Source of the DNA: Plantago elongata
Taxonomy: Eukaryota; Streptophyta; Magnoliopsida; Lamiales; Plantaginaceae
Assembly: GCA_036897095.1 (NCBI GenBank)
Contig: JAYMSP010002780.1
Location: 1 to 22,517 of the forward strand
Length of the DNA stretch: 22,517 nt
Direction of reading: 5' to 3'
Shown: piece by piece, positions 8,762-19,102 of the stretch
Layout of the letters: every line of letters starts with the position of its first letter
How positions within the stretch are numbered: the stretch's first letter is position 1
Program-made: the position numbers and the translations under genes
The notes under the pieces: generated by a model
The model's database searches: none
Seen by the model: the letters and a program-made list of their open reading frames with translations, nothing else
Told to the model about the DNA's origin: nothing

Positions 8762-9320
8762 TAAGAGCACCAGTGGTGGGAATTCTATATATATGGTCTA
8801 AAACATATAGCAAATGATCTCCTATAATACTTTATTTTTCTTGTAATTGTAGGAGACATATTTTCAATAAAAATTACATAAAAAAGTTCGTTGGCCCTAT
8901 TAATTACTCCTTTAAATTTTATAGGGGGTGCTCTGAAAAGAGAGTATTACACAATTGCAAATTTAAGAATGGGCATAGTACTTTTAAAACACTAATTATA
9001 GGATACTTATAATTTTCACTAAATATCACTCCTAAATAATGTATTATCCGAATTATAGTACTTCCTATATTTTTTGCAAAACTAGGTAACATATATCTAT
9101 TGCAAAAGTATGAAACAAAACTAGTGGACCTCAATAATTTCCCTTCAAAATAATTTAATGAGTGTTTAAATTTGAGCAATATATTAGGGAATTTTAAATT
9201 ATTTTGCGGGCCATAGCTTAAATGGAATTTCTGAAGTTTTGATGTTTTAGTCTACAATGAATTATTTTATCCTAAATAACAATGAGACACATTATGAGAT
9301 TCCTACAACTAGTGCTCTTA
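8762..9320. mobile_element. MITE with TAAGAGCAC termini, element 1
   Basis: It starts TAAGAGCACCAGTGGTGGG and ends CTACAACTAGTGCTCTTA, an imperfect terminal inverted repeat. Part of its interior, reverse complemented (about 8790-8990), aligns with element 3 (about 9780-10017), including the AAAGTACTATG and CAATTGTG blocks. Non-coding. The superfamily is not determined because no unambiguous target-site duplication is visible. Confidence 0.55.
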
Positions 9321-9327
9321 AGTGCTC

Positions 9328-9672
9328 TAAGAGCACTAGTTGTAGGACTCTCAAAAAATTACATATACTCAAAACCGAGCAATAAAGTATAAAAATATCA
9401 AAATCTTAGGAATACTAAAATGCTATGGTCCACAAAACTTTAATCTCTATACCTAAAGACTCCCTAAAATATTGCTCAAAGATAAGGAGCTCCTATAAGT
9501 AAATTATGTGAGCTCATATATCAATTTGATTTATTCTTTTTTGCATAAAATAAGAGTCCTACAATTTTATACAATATATAAGGAGGATAATTATTTGATA
9601 GGAGATAAATTAATATGTATTTTGAGAAGAAAATTTTGGTGCTCCTACAACTTCCTACAACTAGTGCTCTTA
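9328..9672. mobile_element. MITE with TAAGAGCAC termini, element 2
   Basis: It starts TAAGAGCACTAGTTGTAGG and ends CCTACAACTAGTGCTCTTA, a nearly perfect terminal inverted repeat of about 19 bp, with A+T-rich non-coding sequence of about 300 bp between. The interior shares the GCTATGGTCC and ACTCCCTAAAA blocks with element 3. It abuts element 1 with only a 7-bp spacer (AGTGCTC). Confidence 0.6.
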
Positions 9673-9682
9673 GAGCACTACA

Positions 9683-10017
9683 ACAGAGCACTAGTTGTAG
9701 GAGTCTCATTTACTTGTTTTATTCAAATTTAGGATAAAAGGTAAATAAAACAATAAAACTGTTACATTTTCAGGTTACCTAAAAGTACTATGGCCCACTC
9801 TCAAATTTACAATTGTGAAAAACTCTCCCTTCATTTGAATACTCCCTAAAAAATTTAAAGAAGTCAATAATGGAACCCAATAAACTTTTGACGTAGATTT
9901 TACTTTTATTGAAAATAAGTATCCTACAATTATGAAGAAAAGTAAAGTGTACCAAAAAAATAATGTAGGAGCTCATTTGAGAGCAAATATATAGGATTCT
10001 TACAATTAGTACTCTTA
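9683..10017. mobile_element. MITE with GAGCAC termini, element 3
   Basis: It starts GAGCACTAGTTGTAGGAG (9686) and ends TACAATTAGTACTCTTA. Its interior is related to element 2, and in inverted orientation to part of element 1. A further end-like motif, TATAACTAGTGTTCTAA, follows at about 10096-10112, suggesting a fourth, degraded end. Confidence 0.5.
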
Positions 10018-10112
10018 AATAACCAGAAAATAAAATAATTTTATTATTTTATCGACCTTTTATTCTAAATTTAAGATGAAATAATTAAAAGAGATTCTAT
10101 AACTAGTGTTCT

Positions 10113-10446
10113 AATACCATTGCCCTCACATGCTATTTCTACAAGGAATAGCAACCTGTAGAGCAACTTACAGAGTTTTGAAACATACATATATTTTCAC
10201 AGTATTTACATAAACAGTTTAGTAATTAGTACAAGTGAATGTACCAGAATATGTGATGGAAGGTATTTCATATATATATTGTTCCAGTCCTTTGAAGAAA
10301 TATCTAAAACGGTCAAGTGCAAAAGTAAATAAAAGAAATAAGCTAGCTACTGGATAATTAATGGAAGGCAGTAGCTATTGGATTGTTCATGAATGGCGGC
10401 AAAATGAAGATAAATATGAGCTAATTGATCACTATGACCCACAATA
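10113..10446. other. Gene-free A+T-rich spacer
   Basis: No coding sequence, repeat or RNA gene recognised. Confidence 0.5.
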
Positions 10447-10448
10447 TA

Positions 10449-10661
10449 CTCCCAATGTACCAAATTGAAATTTTTATATATCATTTAATTGTATTAAATA
10501 AAAATTCTCATTTAATTAAATAAAAAAATCTATCTCCTACTTTATGTATTATCTCTGATACTTTATTCACTATTTCTCTTATTTTATCCACAATCACATT
10601 TATTTTATTTTTTACTTTATCACTTCGATTTTGCAGAACTTTAAATTCGGGACGGAAGGAA
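10449..10661. mobile_element. Stowaway-like MITE
   Basis: The right end, GGGACGGAAGGAA followed by TA, is the classic Stowaway (Tc1/mariner) terminus. The left end is TA followed by CTCCCAATGTACC, a weaker match to CTCCCTCCGTCCC, so the inverted repeat is decayed (about 11 of 18 bases pair). The TA dinucleotides at 10447-10448 and 10662-10663 fit the superfamily's TA duplication. The length of 213 bp and the A+T-rich interior are also typical. Confidence 0.5.
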
Positions 10662-10663
10662 TA

Positions 10664-11707
10664 CATAAGTGCATGTAATACATGAGTACGATTGTATGAC
10701 TATGTAAGTCAGAAGTAAAATATCCATGATTGTACTATTTTGTTCCTATATGGATGAATATATATCTACTATTCAGTTTAAAGAAAAAATGTGAGCAAGT
10801 GTGAAGATACCATCATGTGTTGAGCTTGTACTAGAACATTCTACTAGTGTATATATAGAATAAAATTTGAGTTATTCCGTTGCGCAAAATTAATTGTTCC
10901 AAGACTGCTAGACACCTATAAAATATTAAACACCTAAGACATCCAACAGAAACAACATGAATACCAAAGTTCACTCTGAGAACTAAAAGTTAGGAGAACG
11001 CTAAATGACACGGGCAGGGGGGTGGATCCTCCTAGTAAACGACCTCTTCTTGAATGGCTCCCTTATATTTGAAGGATTACATGCAAGTGCTATCAGCTCT
11101 CTCATCTTCATGTTCACTGTTTCATGATCTTTCTTATTAAATGACAAAAGCTTCGGAAAAAATTGACTATCGTGGGAGGAATGAACTTTAGTAATCACAG
11201 TTTTTAAACTTTATATTTTGCAAATGACAGGTGCTTTTAAAACCTTCTAAATTAGCAACACGATGATGAAATCGGAACAGGTGGAGTATTTTCCAATTAC
11301 AAATACGTCCAAAACTCGAGTGGGGTGATAAATTAAGTTCAAAAGTCAAAGAAGGGCGATCATGTGGAGATTATATTACAGGAAAATTTAATGCACTTCC
11401 TTTTTCTCCACAAATTCTAAAATACATTTCTTGTTTTTTCCTGACTCAAGCTTGCAATAGTTAAAACTACTTATTTCACTCAGTTTTGTGTTTGGCTAAG
11501 CTCAATTATACCTATAGACCAAACATAACTAGTCTAGAACTATAACTCAAGGTAAATTTCAAATAACTCCAATTATAACTCAAGGTTAGTTTCAAAATCC
11601 ATAAATCAAGTATAACTCATATAGAAGCTCAGCTAAAAGTTTGTTACTGTTCACAAAGTTGCTTACTAGAACTCCAAAACTAAAACCCCAGTTCATCAAT
11701 ACAATAA
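10664..11707. other. Gene-free spacer with short duplications
   Basis: No supported gene. A 65-codon minus-strand frame (11001-11198) resembles nothing I recognise. A short direct repeat of ATAACTCAAGGT plus following bases occurs around 11541 and 11576. Confidence 0.45.
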
Positions 11708-11938
11708 AGATTTTTAGTCTTGGTAGATTAAAGCATATCTCAATGAACATTCTGAGCTCTTTTACATGTATATATGATTTCAGAAACTTGACCGATAAAC
11801 AATAAACTAGAAACAATTTTCTTAAGATTTTAGTCTTGGTAGATTGAAGCATATTTCAATGAACATCTGAGCTCTTTTACATGTATATAAGATTTCCAGA
11901 CACGTGACCGATAAACAATAAACTAGAAACAATTGCCT
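11708..11938. repeat. Tandem duplication of about 115 bp
   Basis: Unit 1 (about 11708-11824) and unit 2 (about 11825-11938) are adjacent direct copies sharing TTTTAGTCTTGGTAGATT, TGAGCTCTTTTACATGTATA and GACCGATAAACAATAAAC, with small indels. They lie just downstream of the minus-strand epoxide hydrolase stop codon and could be in its 3' UTR or flank. Confidence 0.75.
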
Positions 11939-12090
11939 TAAACATATCCAACAACATACATAAGGCATTAGTACACCACACAGAACCTACTATCCAAATT
12001 TCTTCACGTGCTTTACTTATACCTGGAAGGATTTGTGGAGACCAGACTTTTGTCAGCTCCGTGTGGAATTCTGTTGTATACGAGTTCTGG

Positions 12091-13624
12091 TTACCGATCA
12101 AACTTCTGGATAAAATTGTAAATGTGTTGACTAATTTCCTCTGGTTTTTCTTGGTTTATGAAGTGACCCACCCCCTCCATTATGACTACCTCCTGCAAAA
12201 ACGGAACCAGCTTTTGGAACCCACCATTGTGTATATACTCCTTAACACCTAATGTGTTGTATGTCAAGTCGAGATCACCCACAATGAACTTAACAGGAAC
12301 TTTTATCTGCACCCCTGTCCATGGTGCCAACAGTTCCCAGTTTCTGCATAAATAAGAAACACAATGTCATACAAAAGGATAGCTTTCTCAAACAAGTACA
12401 AGAAAGTGCTTCAAAGCTTACAAGTCCAGGGCTCGGTAATAGTTCAATCCACCAGTGAAGCCTGTCTGGTTGAACTTGTTAGCATAGTACTCAACATCCT
12501 CCTCCGACAACCAAGATGGCATTATAATCGGTTTATCAGGTGAGCCCCCAAATCCTTTTACTTTAGAAACACGAAGAGGAGCTGGATTACGTGACAGCAA
12601 GAATTTCTTGATCAATCTTGCAGTATCCACACGAGCAAACTCCTCCTCCATCTCCCCAGGTTCCTGCACATGATGATTGATGAGTCTCTATTCACTAAGC
12701 AATCAAGTAAAATATCACTTAACACTAAATCATACATCTAAAGTCAACCTAGCTGCAAATTTTTTCCGAGTAACTGTAATTTGCATATCACACTTCGCTG
12801 CAATACAGAGACAACTAAATTCAGATGACTCATCTTGTACCAGCGTGATAGGATATATAAATTTTTAAACCAATTCGCTCTTTCCGTTTCTATATCGCTT
12901 GGAGAAGCATATCAAACTCGAAATTTAAGAAGGCTAAATCAATTCCCTCCCCTATAAATACGAAAGACTCCCTCGCCACATCCATACATATCACAACTAG
13001 CACACCACACCAAAGCACGAAATGATGTACCTATATAAATTAGGACTAAAATTGAGCATTACATAGCCTAGAAGCACGAAATCAAACGATTAATCGAAGC
13101 AATATATAGTAAATGAATGAATACAAACTAAATCGAACATTAAGCTTAAAAGTATGTACCTGAAACCTGCAAATATAGTAATCATCACCAAGCAAACGTC
13201 TCAACGATTCAACAGGCTTCCCCTTGGGACTTCTAGGCTGAAAGACAACGCTCAAATTAACCAAAGCCCTAACCCTATCCGGCCGTAACAAGCAGAAATA
13301 CCAAGCCATCATAGCACCCCAATCATGACCAACGAGAAAAACTGTGTCCAGGTTCAGCGAATCGAGCAGGCCGACCAAATCGGCGACGATGTGGAACGCG
13401 GTGTAGCTGGAAGAGTACGGTGGAGCGTCAGTTTCACCGTAGCCGCGAAGGTCGGGGGCGATGGCGCGGTAGCCGAGGGAGGAGAGGTGGAGCATCTGGT
13501 GGCGCCAGGAGTACCAGAGCTCAGGGAAGCCGTGGAGGAAGAGTACGGCTGGACCGGAGCCGATCTGAGCTACGTGCATGTTTATCCCGTTTGTTGGGAT
13601 GGTGATGTGTTGGATTTTCTCCAT
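12091..13624 (-). CDS. Soluble epoxide hydrolase (alpha/beta hydrolase), intact
   Basis: Exons in transcript order are 13624-13160, 12663-12422 and 12343-12091; the GT-AG introns are 496 and 78 bp. They encode 319 aa, the usual plant size (about 315-321). The ATG at 13624 begins MEKIQHITIPTNG, the family N-terminus, in the context ACCAATGGAG; the frame is open further upstream but has no ATG there. Visible catalytic parts are HGFPE (31-35, oxyanion hole), nucleophile D101 in GHDWGA, lid tyrosines Y150 and Y231 (GLNYYRALD), acid D261 (GDLDLTY) and base H296 (GVGHFINQ). Each lies four residues before its counterpart in potato StEH1 as I recall it. The enzyme opens epoxides, in plants typically fatty-acid epoxides of cutin and oxylipin metabolism, to diols, and is normally cytosolic; the C-terminus IQKFDR is not a clear peroxisomal signal. 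It faces the damaged copy at 7467-8589, with identical intron positions, so the two are local duplicates. Confidence 0.92.
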
Positions 13625-14339
13625 TGGTGTTTCAATTGATTGATCCTTTGGACTGGACTGTGATGATGAATGACTTCGGCTTTCTTTTCTTTTTAGTGTT
13701 GGACTGATATATCCTGTCAAATGTCAATGGAATAGTAGGACTAGGTCAACTTGCAATCCAAATCCAGATAAACGGATCATTCGTATCGGATTTAAGCAAA
13801 TTCACCTCATGGTGCATTCGTATCATGATGAGTCATTCTTCCCGAAGTGGATGATCATCTCAAGAAAAAAATGCAGAAAAATCGTCCGGATCGATTGATA
13901 GAGAATGTGTTTATCCAGTCAAAACACATGTATGATTTTGGTATGTGTTTGAGAGTGTGTTTTAGTAAGTTTGACCGGGGAACACGTTGTTTGGTTCACA
14001 GTTTGAGAGTTGTTTTGATATGTATTTCGAAATACAAGTAGTTGTTTGGTACAATTTATGAAATTGTGATTTTGATTGTATTTTAGCCACTTGCATTGTG
14101 AAATAACTAAATACCATTAAATTTTGTAGTTGTTATCAAGCTGTTTGGTTGAAACAGGACATGTGTGTTTGTCAATGTGTTTTGTAATTATTTTTTATAA
14201 AATATTTTATAGTTTGTATTTGTAATATAATGTATTAAATGAATGGTTTGTCTTGAATATTTTTAATGTAATTGTGTTTTAAAATAATTTATAGTTTTTA
14301 TTTATAATGTATTAAATGAATGAAATGAAATGAAATGAA
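13625..14339. promoter_or_regulatory. Epoxide hydrolase upstream region and spacer
   Basis: It contains the promoter and 5' UTR of the minus-strand epoxide hydrolase, though no specific box is convincing. Further out is T/G-rich sequence with GTTTGGTT-type words, a local direct repeat around TAATGTATTAAATGAATG (about 14228 and 14305) and a short (GAAAT)n run at about 14316-14341. Confidence 0.4.
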
Positions 14340-14440
14340 TGTAGTACAGTGAATTGCAGTTCAGTTAGTAAGACAATTCACCTTCATTAATAATTCAGGT
14401 TTGAGTCACCTTAATTTTTAAAAAAAATAAAAATAAATAT
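14340..14440 (+). mobile_element. tRNA-derived SINE-like element
   Basis: GCAGTTCAGTTAGTAAGAC (about 14356) resembles a tRNA A box, and CAGGTTTGAGTCACC (about 14396) a B box, separated by about 40 bp as in plant SINEs. An A-rich tail follows (14418-14440). AATGAATG occurs on both sides and could be a target duplication, but the area is itself repetitive. It is short and could be a fragment. Confidence 0.45.
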
Positions 14441-14929
14441 ATTGAATGAATGGTTGATATTATATTTTAGTTTTGGTCTAAGAAAGCAAAGGTATCGTCT
14501 GCACCAACCATCCACTTCTCCTGAATTATGAATTAGTCTAAGTAGCAATATCAAACCGTTTAAGTTTTTGAACTTTGAGCTGTAATACCACCTCTAAAAT
14601 TGCATGACAGACAAACATCTATTACATCTTTTGGGCATTGGACAAATTTGAATAGAATCTAAAAGGTGTGGGTAATAATAATACTGTCGCATTGTACCTT
14701 TGTTATTATTACGATCTAAGTTATAGATCATTTTAATATTGAATCTCATCCATTCATTTTTTACATAATAAAGTGCGACGGTACATTTATATTAATATAT
14801 TTCACAAGAGTAAATTATTCACACACCCTACATATTTAACTTAACAAAATATACTCAAATAAATCTAGAATGAATCCTAACATTACTCAAAATTTCACAA
14901 AATACCAACAAGAAAAAAAGTTTTAACCG
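14441..14929. other. Gene-free A+T-rich spacer
   Basis: No coding sequence. A loose inverted match around GTCGCA words (14685 and 14770) could be a small decayed MITE but is too weak to call. Confidence 0.4.
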
Positions 14930-15240
14930 GAGTTCCGGTAAAAGGGACTCTAACCACCGCCATACCGGAGCATCTCGCAGGACATCAACAAACACGGAAG
15001 AGCTCCCACAGAGAAAACATGGAGGCCAGCCAGATCTGGTCCGTCAGATCTTCAGTAGATCTGGTCCATCTCGTCCACAGAAGTTTGACTTCCATGGAGG
15101 CAGAACTCCATGCCTTCCATGCTTCCAAGCTTTAAGCTTCATTTAAAAACAAGAAATTAAGTCGCGCATAGCTCCGACATGATAGTGGTGGTTTGTTGAT
15201 GAAGATGTTGGTGGTGATGGTGATGAAAGTAGAGGGGTTG
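14930..15240 (+). other. G+C-richer island with a 38-codon ORF
   Basis: The stretch is richer in G+C than its surroundings and includes an ORF of 38 codons (15019-15135, starting MEASQIW). It has short internal repeats: CAGATCTGGTCC, CAGATCTTC and TAGATCTGGTCC at 15031-15068, and CATGGAGGC twice (15019 and 15093). I do not recognise the product. It may be an exon fragment, a retroelement scrap or a small expressed gene. The context gives no support either way. Confidence 0.25.
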
Positions 15241-16001
15241 AAGAAGAAAGAAGTATTGAGGTTTAAAATGTTAATTTTATAATTAAGGGTGAGTTTTGCA
15301 ACTATATTTAATTTATATAATTTATATTTGTAAAATTATTTAAAATATTAATGTTATTTATAAATTAATTTTTAATTATTTAATCAAGATACAAATTAGA
15401 ATTCTAAATTAGAATTCTAATGGTGTATTATTAATAGTACAATACGGGGTAGTAATGTAATTGACCGAGCCCTAGAATCTATTAGCATTCGTGACATTCT
15501 GCACAACTCCTTCGAAATATGTTGATCAAAATGACAATTTGTTTTTAATCCAGGACCATGTGTTGAACATGACCTGCACAACCATGAGTAAATACATCTG
15601 ACAGAACGATGAAGACTCGATTGATTAATTTACACAGGAACGTCGAACACTTTTGATAGGACTAAACCTGAAGAAGCTAACGTTACAAACGTGAAGTCTT
15701 GTACGCTATTACCAGAAATAAAAGACATGCCAAAATTTCATCACGAGTCCAGATTTGTTGGGGAAATAGAAACCAAAGTGACAATAAACTTTGAACCGAT
15801 AGACAAATGGGTGCCCAATACCTAATGTGAATTGTCATTATGGTAAACCAATAATATCCAGGAGCTATTAAAACAAGACAGCATATCAGAGTGACAAAAT
15901 TTTAGTAAGTATCCGGCAAACACATACCCGTCATAGCAATCCATACTAAATTGAACGGAATTAGACCCAGAAATTTTGCTTCAATACTAATTTTCAAGGA
16001 C
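15241..16001 (-). other. Spacer and eL18 3' UTR/flank
   Basis: Bases about 15840-16001, read on the minus strand, follow the eL18 stop codon and look like a T-rich 3' UTR. The remainder is A+T-rich, with a short tandem of TTAGAATTCTAAA (15396-15420). The segment about 15480-15840 has near-average composition but no open frame that I recognise. Confidence 0.4.
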
Positions 16002-17987
16002 TTAAACTCGGAAACCCTTGCTGTTTCTACGTCCCCTGGCCTTCTCGAACTTCCTTCCCTTGGATCGAACATAAGGCTTGGTGTGGCTGTGGGGAACACC
16101 AGGAGCTGGACCAAAGTGCTTCACTGCTTCACGGGCCTTTCTTGGGCCTCTCAAGAGTACCTGTAAACACAGAAGATTATTTCAAAACACAATTATATAA
16201 AAACTATATATAAATGCTAATAACTTCTATTGTGAAGTTGTTTTTGAAGATACATTTAGACACTAAATGGAAATTGTATAATGCAGCCGCAAAATGTGAC
16301 CAACAAACATGAGCACTATGATATTGCATGTAGCAAGTACATTAAAAACTGTGCTTCAAGTGACTATATATAATGTACATGCTGAATAAGCTAAAAGGAT
16401 CTTAATTCAGAAACAGAACAATGCATCAACAGAATACGCTCCAGTATGCAACATGAATATAAAGAAACATGCATGAAAGTATACAAGTACTGTTTCAAGA
16501 AACTGAAGGGTGATCAACATTCACAGTACAATATTTGTACTTTCATATGTAACTATGCAACAAGTTTATACAATGTTAACTAAACACAATGATACACACA
16601 TCACATGAAAAAAACTGGGTAGCAAAGCTCATGGACTTACTGTGTTCTGCCCAAGTGGAGCTCTGAGTGCAAGCTGGTCGAAGGTCAGGCATTCTCCACC
16701 TGCCTTCTCGATTCTAGCTCTTGCTGTCTCAGTGAATCTCAGAGCAGCAACCTTCATGCAAGGGACCTCAAGTAGACGAATATCATCAGTAACAGTCCCT
16801 ACAAGCACTGCAACCTTGTCATCCTGGAGATAAAAAGGAGTTATGAGAACTATATTTCACTACAGAATTTTACAACAGATTGGTCATGAAGAGTTCCAAG
16901 GGGATCTAGAATTATGAACAAAAAAATGTATAACATACACCCCACTTTAATAATCAGATGGGAAGTGATTACCCTATTCAAGGATAGATATGAGAACCAA
17001 CATAATGCACATATAAGAACGTGTGTGCAAATACATCAAGAGAGTTCAAACGGTTTTGCATTATTCACTGGCCAAGGCAAGATGACAAACTATTCATATA
17101 GGGGATGATGCACTAAAGCTAAAACTTAGGATATTACTAAACTAAAATCAAATACTTCATATATTACTAAACCTAAAGCTAACGAAACCCAAAGCTGAAA
17201 CTTCAGATATTACTAAATCTAATGCTAAAACTAAGATCATGACCAAACTTGTTGGGGAATATATCCAAAAAAACATCTAATAATACAGCAAGCAGACACA
17301 GGACCTCTAAATTTAGATATGTACTGCAATCAGATGGAAGTGATTGCAAGCATAAATTAGTCAAAGGTGCTGTTACAGCTCACATTCACAGCATAATAAG
17401 AGAAGAGAGTGGTTAACTCAATAAGTATTATAAATAACAGTAACTAGCAAATTCATTGATAACCAAGTAATCACATCTAACAAGTGTTCTCAACAATAAA
17501 AAGGCATTTCATCTCGTTGCATACTGAATAAGATCAAAGGTAAAATGAATAATACCTTGCCGGTCATGAGAGCGCTGAGACGAGATAGCGAGAGAGGGGC
17601 CTTGTTAACCTTGCTCATGAAGAGCCTCTTCAATACGACCTGATTGAAGTTGCTTCCAGTTCTCCTCACCAAAAATCGGTACAGCTGCAACATCACCATA
17701 CAAAATACAAAATATAATTACTCAGTTGATCAATTAATAAAATTGCAATTCACCATTCAACACGAGATTCCAGAGCAAATTAGAAGAGGAGATACCTTGA
17801 CGATGAGCTTGAGGTACACATCGTTGGACTTAGGTGCTGTACGCTTCGTCTTCTTCACCTTACCTCCGGCGACCAGATCAATACCCTAATATTGCAACAA
17901 TCAAAATGAAAGTGAAAACTTACCCTAACATTGCAACAATCAAAACGAAAACAGACAGAAATGCCATCTAAGAGTCGAACGTACCAT
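16002..17987 (-). CDS. RPL18: 60S ribosomal protein eL18 (L18)
   Basis: Exons in transcript order are 17987-17985 (ATG only), 17885-17796, 17684-17556, 16823-16641 and 16160-16002. All junctions are phase 0 with GT-AG introns of 99, 111, 732 and 480 bp. The product is 187 aa, the normal plant length. It opens [20 protein letters not shown] and contains [44 protein letters not shown] and [17 protein letters not shown], ending in the basic tail [18 protein letters not shown]. These blocks are distinctive for eL18, a core protein of the cytosolic large ribosomal subunit. A first exon reduced to the initiation codon is a known arrangement in ribosomal protein genes. The promoter has a telo-box and site II motifs. 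Nothing is broken and this is a functional-looking housekeeping gene. Confidence 0.97.
17112..17240. repeat. Degenerate intronic tandem repeat
   Basis: Within the third eL18 intron, about four imperfect copies of a 30-35 bp unit (AAAGCTAAAACTTAGGATAT followed by TACTAAA-type sequence) occur in tandem. Confidence 0.55.
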
Positions 17988-18037
17988 TGCAGCTGCTCTC
18001 TCCTGTTTCAACGACTAGGTTTCGGAGAATGGAGTAG

Positions 18038-18140
18038 AATTAGGGTTTTCTATAGATGTTTATAAGTGGGCGCTCTGAGTAGTACGGGCTGGATCTTTCG
18101 TGTTAGCCTAGCCCATTCAGGATGATTGATGGCCCAATAT
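18038..18140 (-). promoter_or_regulatory. eL18 promoter: telo-box and site II motifs
   Basis: On the minus strand, AAAACCCTAATT (18049-18038) is a telo-box about 50 bp upstream of the ATG. Further upstream are GAATGGGCTAGG (about 18119-18108) and ATTGGGCC (about 18138-18131), both TGGGCY site II elements. This pairing is the usual promoter signature of plant ribosomal protein genes, where TCP-type factors act on site II and telo-box binding proteins enhance expression in dividing cells. No strong TATA box is seen, also usual for the class. Confidence 0.75.
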
Positions 18141-18550
18141 GTTCCTGGGTATTTTGGGTCAAATACTGAAAGATCCCAATTAATTTAGAAAAAATAAGAC
18201 CGGATACACATAACTAACTACATATAAATTGTAAATTTCAAAAAAAAATTATATACAAATAAAGTATATACTAGTACTCACCCGTGATCGCCACAGGATG
18301 ATTTGCTTCGAATTTAAAATATAAGATCAACAATAATCCGGAGATATATGAATGTAATCGTGGATTGCTCGCCCAAACAAAATTTGTTTATCTGCATATA
18401 ATATGTCAATATTTATTTATGAGTAAGTATATATTGATTCAAAAATTTCCAATTCAAAATTTTCCACTCACAAGAGGTGGCTTCCACTGCCCACACAGTG
18501 TAGCAGTTTGCCCCACATGGAACTTAGTTCCCGCAATTCTGGATAGTCCC
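18141..18550 (-). mobile_element. Probable internal region of an LTR retroelement/TRIM, truncated
   Basis: Read on the minus strand, the sequence following the primer-binding site is non-coding. No gag-pol frames, polypurine tract or second LTR was found down to the eL18 promoter. The element is therefore truncated, or a TRIM-type deletion derivative. The lower boundary is not defined and part of this stretch may be ordinary eL18 upstream DNA. Confidence 0.35.
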
Positions 18551-18769
18551 GCTCTAATACCATTTGTAACGACCCGGGCTCGTTGGACCGGCAAGGTTAC
18601 GCAAATAATGTCCCGCCACTAAGTATGATATTGGCCGCTTTGGGACGGAGCCCGCACGAATTTATTTTTGAGCTTCCCTATAATGCCTCATACTATAAGA
18701 GTGTGATGGTCTACATATATACATTTTATCCCTTCCACTCACAAACGATGTGGGATGTTGGGTATTACA
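18551..18769 (-). mobile_element. Single LTR with initiator-Met primer-binding site
   Basis: On the minus strand, 18769-18565 begins TGTAATACCCAACATCCCAC and ends GTTACA, a 205-bp LTR with TG...CA ends. Three bases later TGGTATTAGAGC (18562-18551) matches the plant initiator-methionine tRNA primer-binding site TGGTATCAGAGC at 11 of 12 bases. This order identifies it as the 5' LTR of a minus-strand element. The short LTR suggests a TRIM or small LTR element. There is no 5S-rRNA-like sequence in it, so it is not Cassandra. Confidence 0.65.
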
Positions 18770-19102
18770 CAAGGTTACAAAATCCTTCAATTTAAGGAGG
18801 AGAATGATGATGAGGAGTTATTCAAGTAACAAATTCAGAACTATCATTAATGAGTTGAGTAAGTTATGCTGCAAATAAGTTGATGAAAAGATAAAGGAAA
18901 GGGAGGCAAGATAATTGATGAAGAAGAAAAATGTATGTTTAGTCAAATTCAACCGATGAACAAAAGAGATCATGATGTGAAGTTGATAGCGTTTGCTTTT
19001 TGTAGATGTATGAATAGTAGTACAACATATAATTGAATGATACAATTTCCATCTTGAAAAAAATCTTGGTTTTTTACATGATTTTATATGTTTTGAGTGA
19101 TC
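18770..19102. other. Gene-free spacer
   Basis: Unremarkable A+T-rich DNA between the LTR and the minisatellite. No gene seen. Confidence 0.45.

Noticed and set aside
11001..11198. Minus-strand frame of 65 codons with a basic C-terminus
   Set aside because: Nothing recognised and no supporting context. It could be a fragment of a transposon gene but there is no evidence for this.
12952..13024. Promoter-like CCTATAAATA followed by a leader-like stretch and ATG on the plus strand, inside intron 1 of the epoxide hydrolase
   Set aside because: No open frame of interest follows the ATG, and an isolated TATA-like word is expected by chance in A+T-rich introns.
13625..13720. A 32-residue N-terminal extension of the minus-strand epoxide hydrolase
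   Set aside because: The frame is open to 13720 but contains no ATG there (the codon is TTG). The ATG at 13624 begins with the family's usual N-terminus.
14682..14795. Possible small inverted repeat with GTCGCA ends
   Set aside because: The arms match only with several indels and over too few bases to call an element.
16161..17984. Box C/D snoRNA inside the eL18 introns
   Set aside because: Looked for a C box (RTGATGA) paired with a D box (CTGA) on the transcribed strand and found no convincing pair.
18565..18769. Cassandra TRIM
   Set aside because: Cassandra LTRs contain a 5S rRNA-like segment, and none is visible here.
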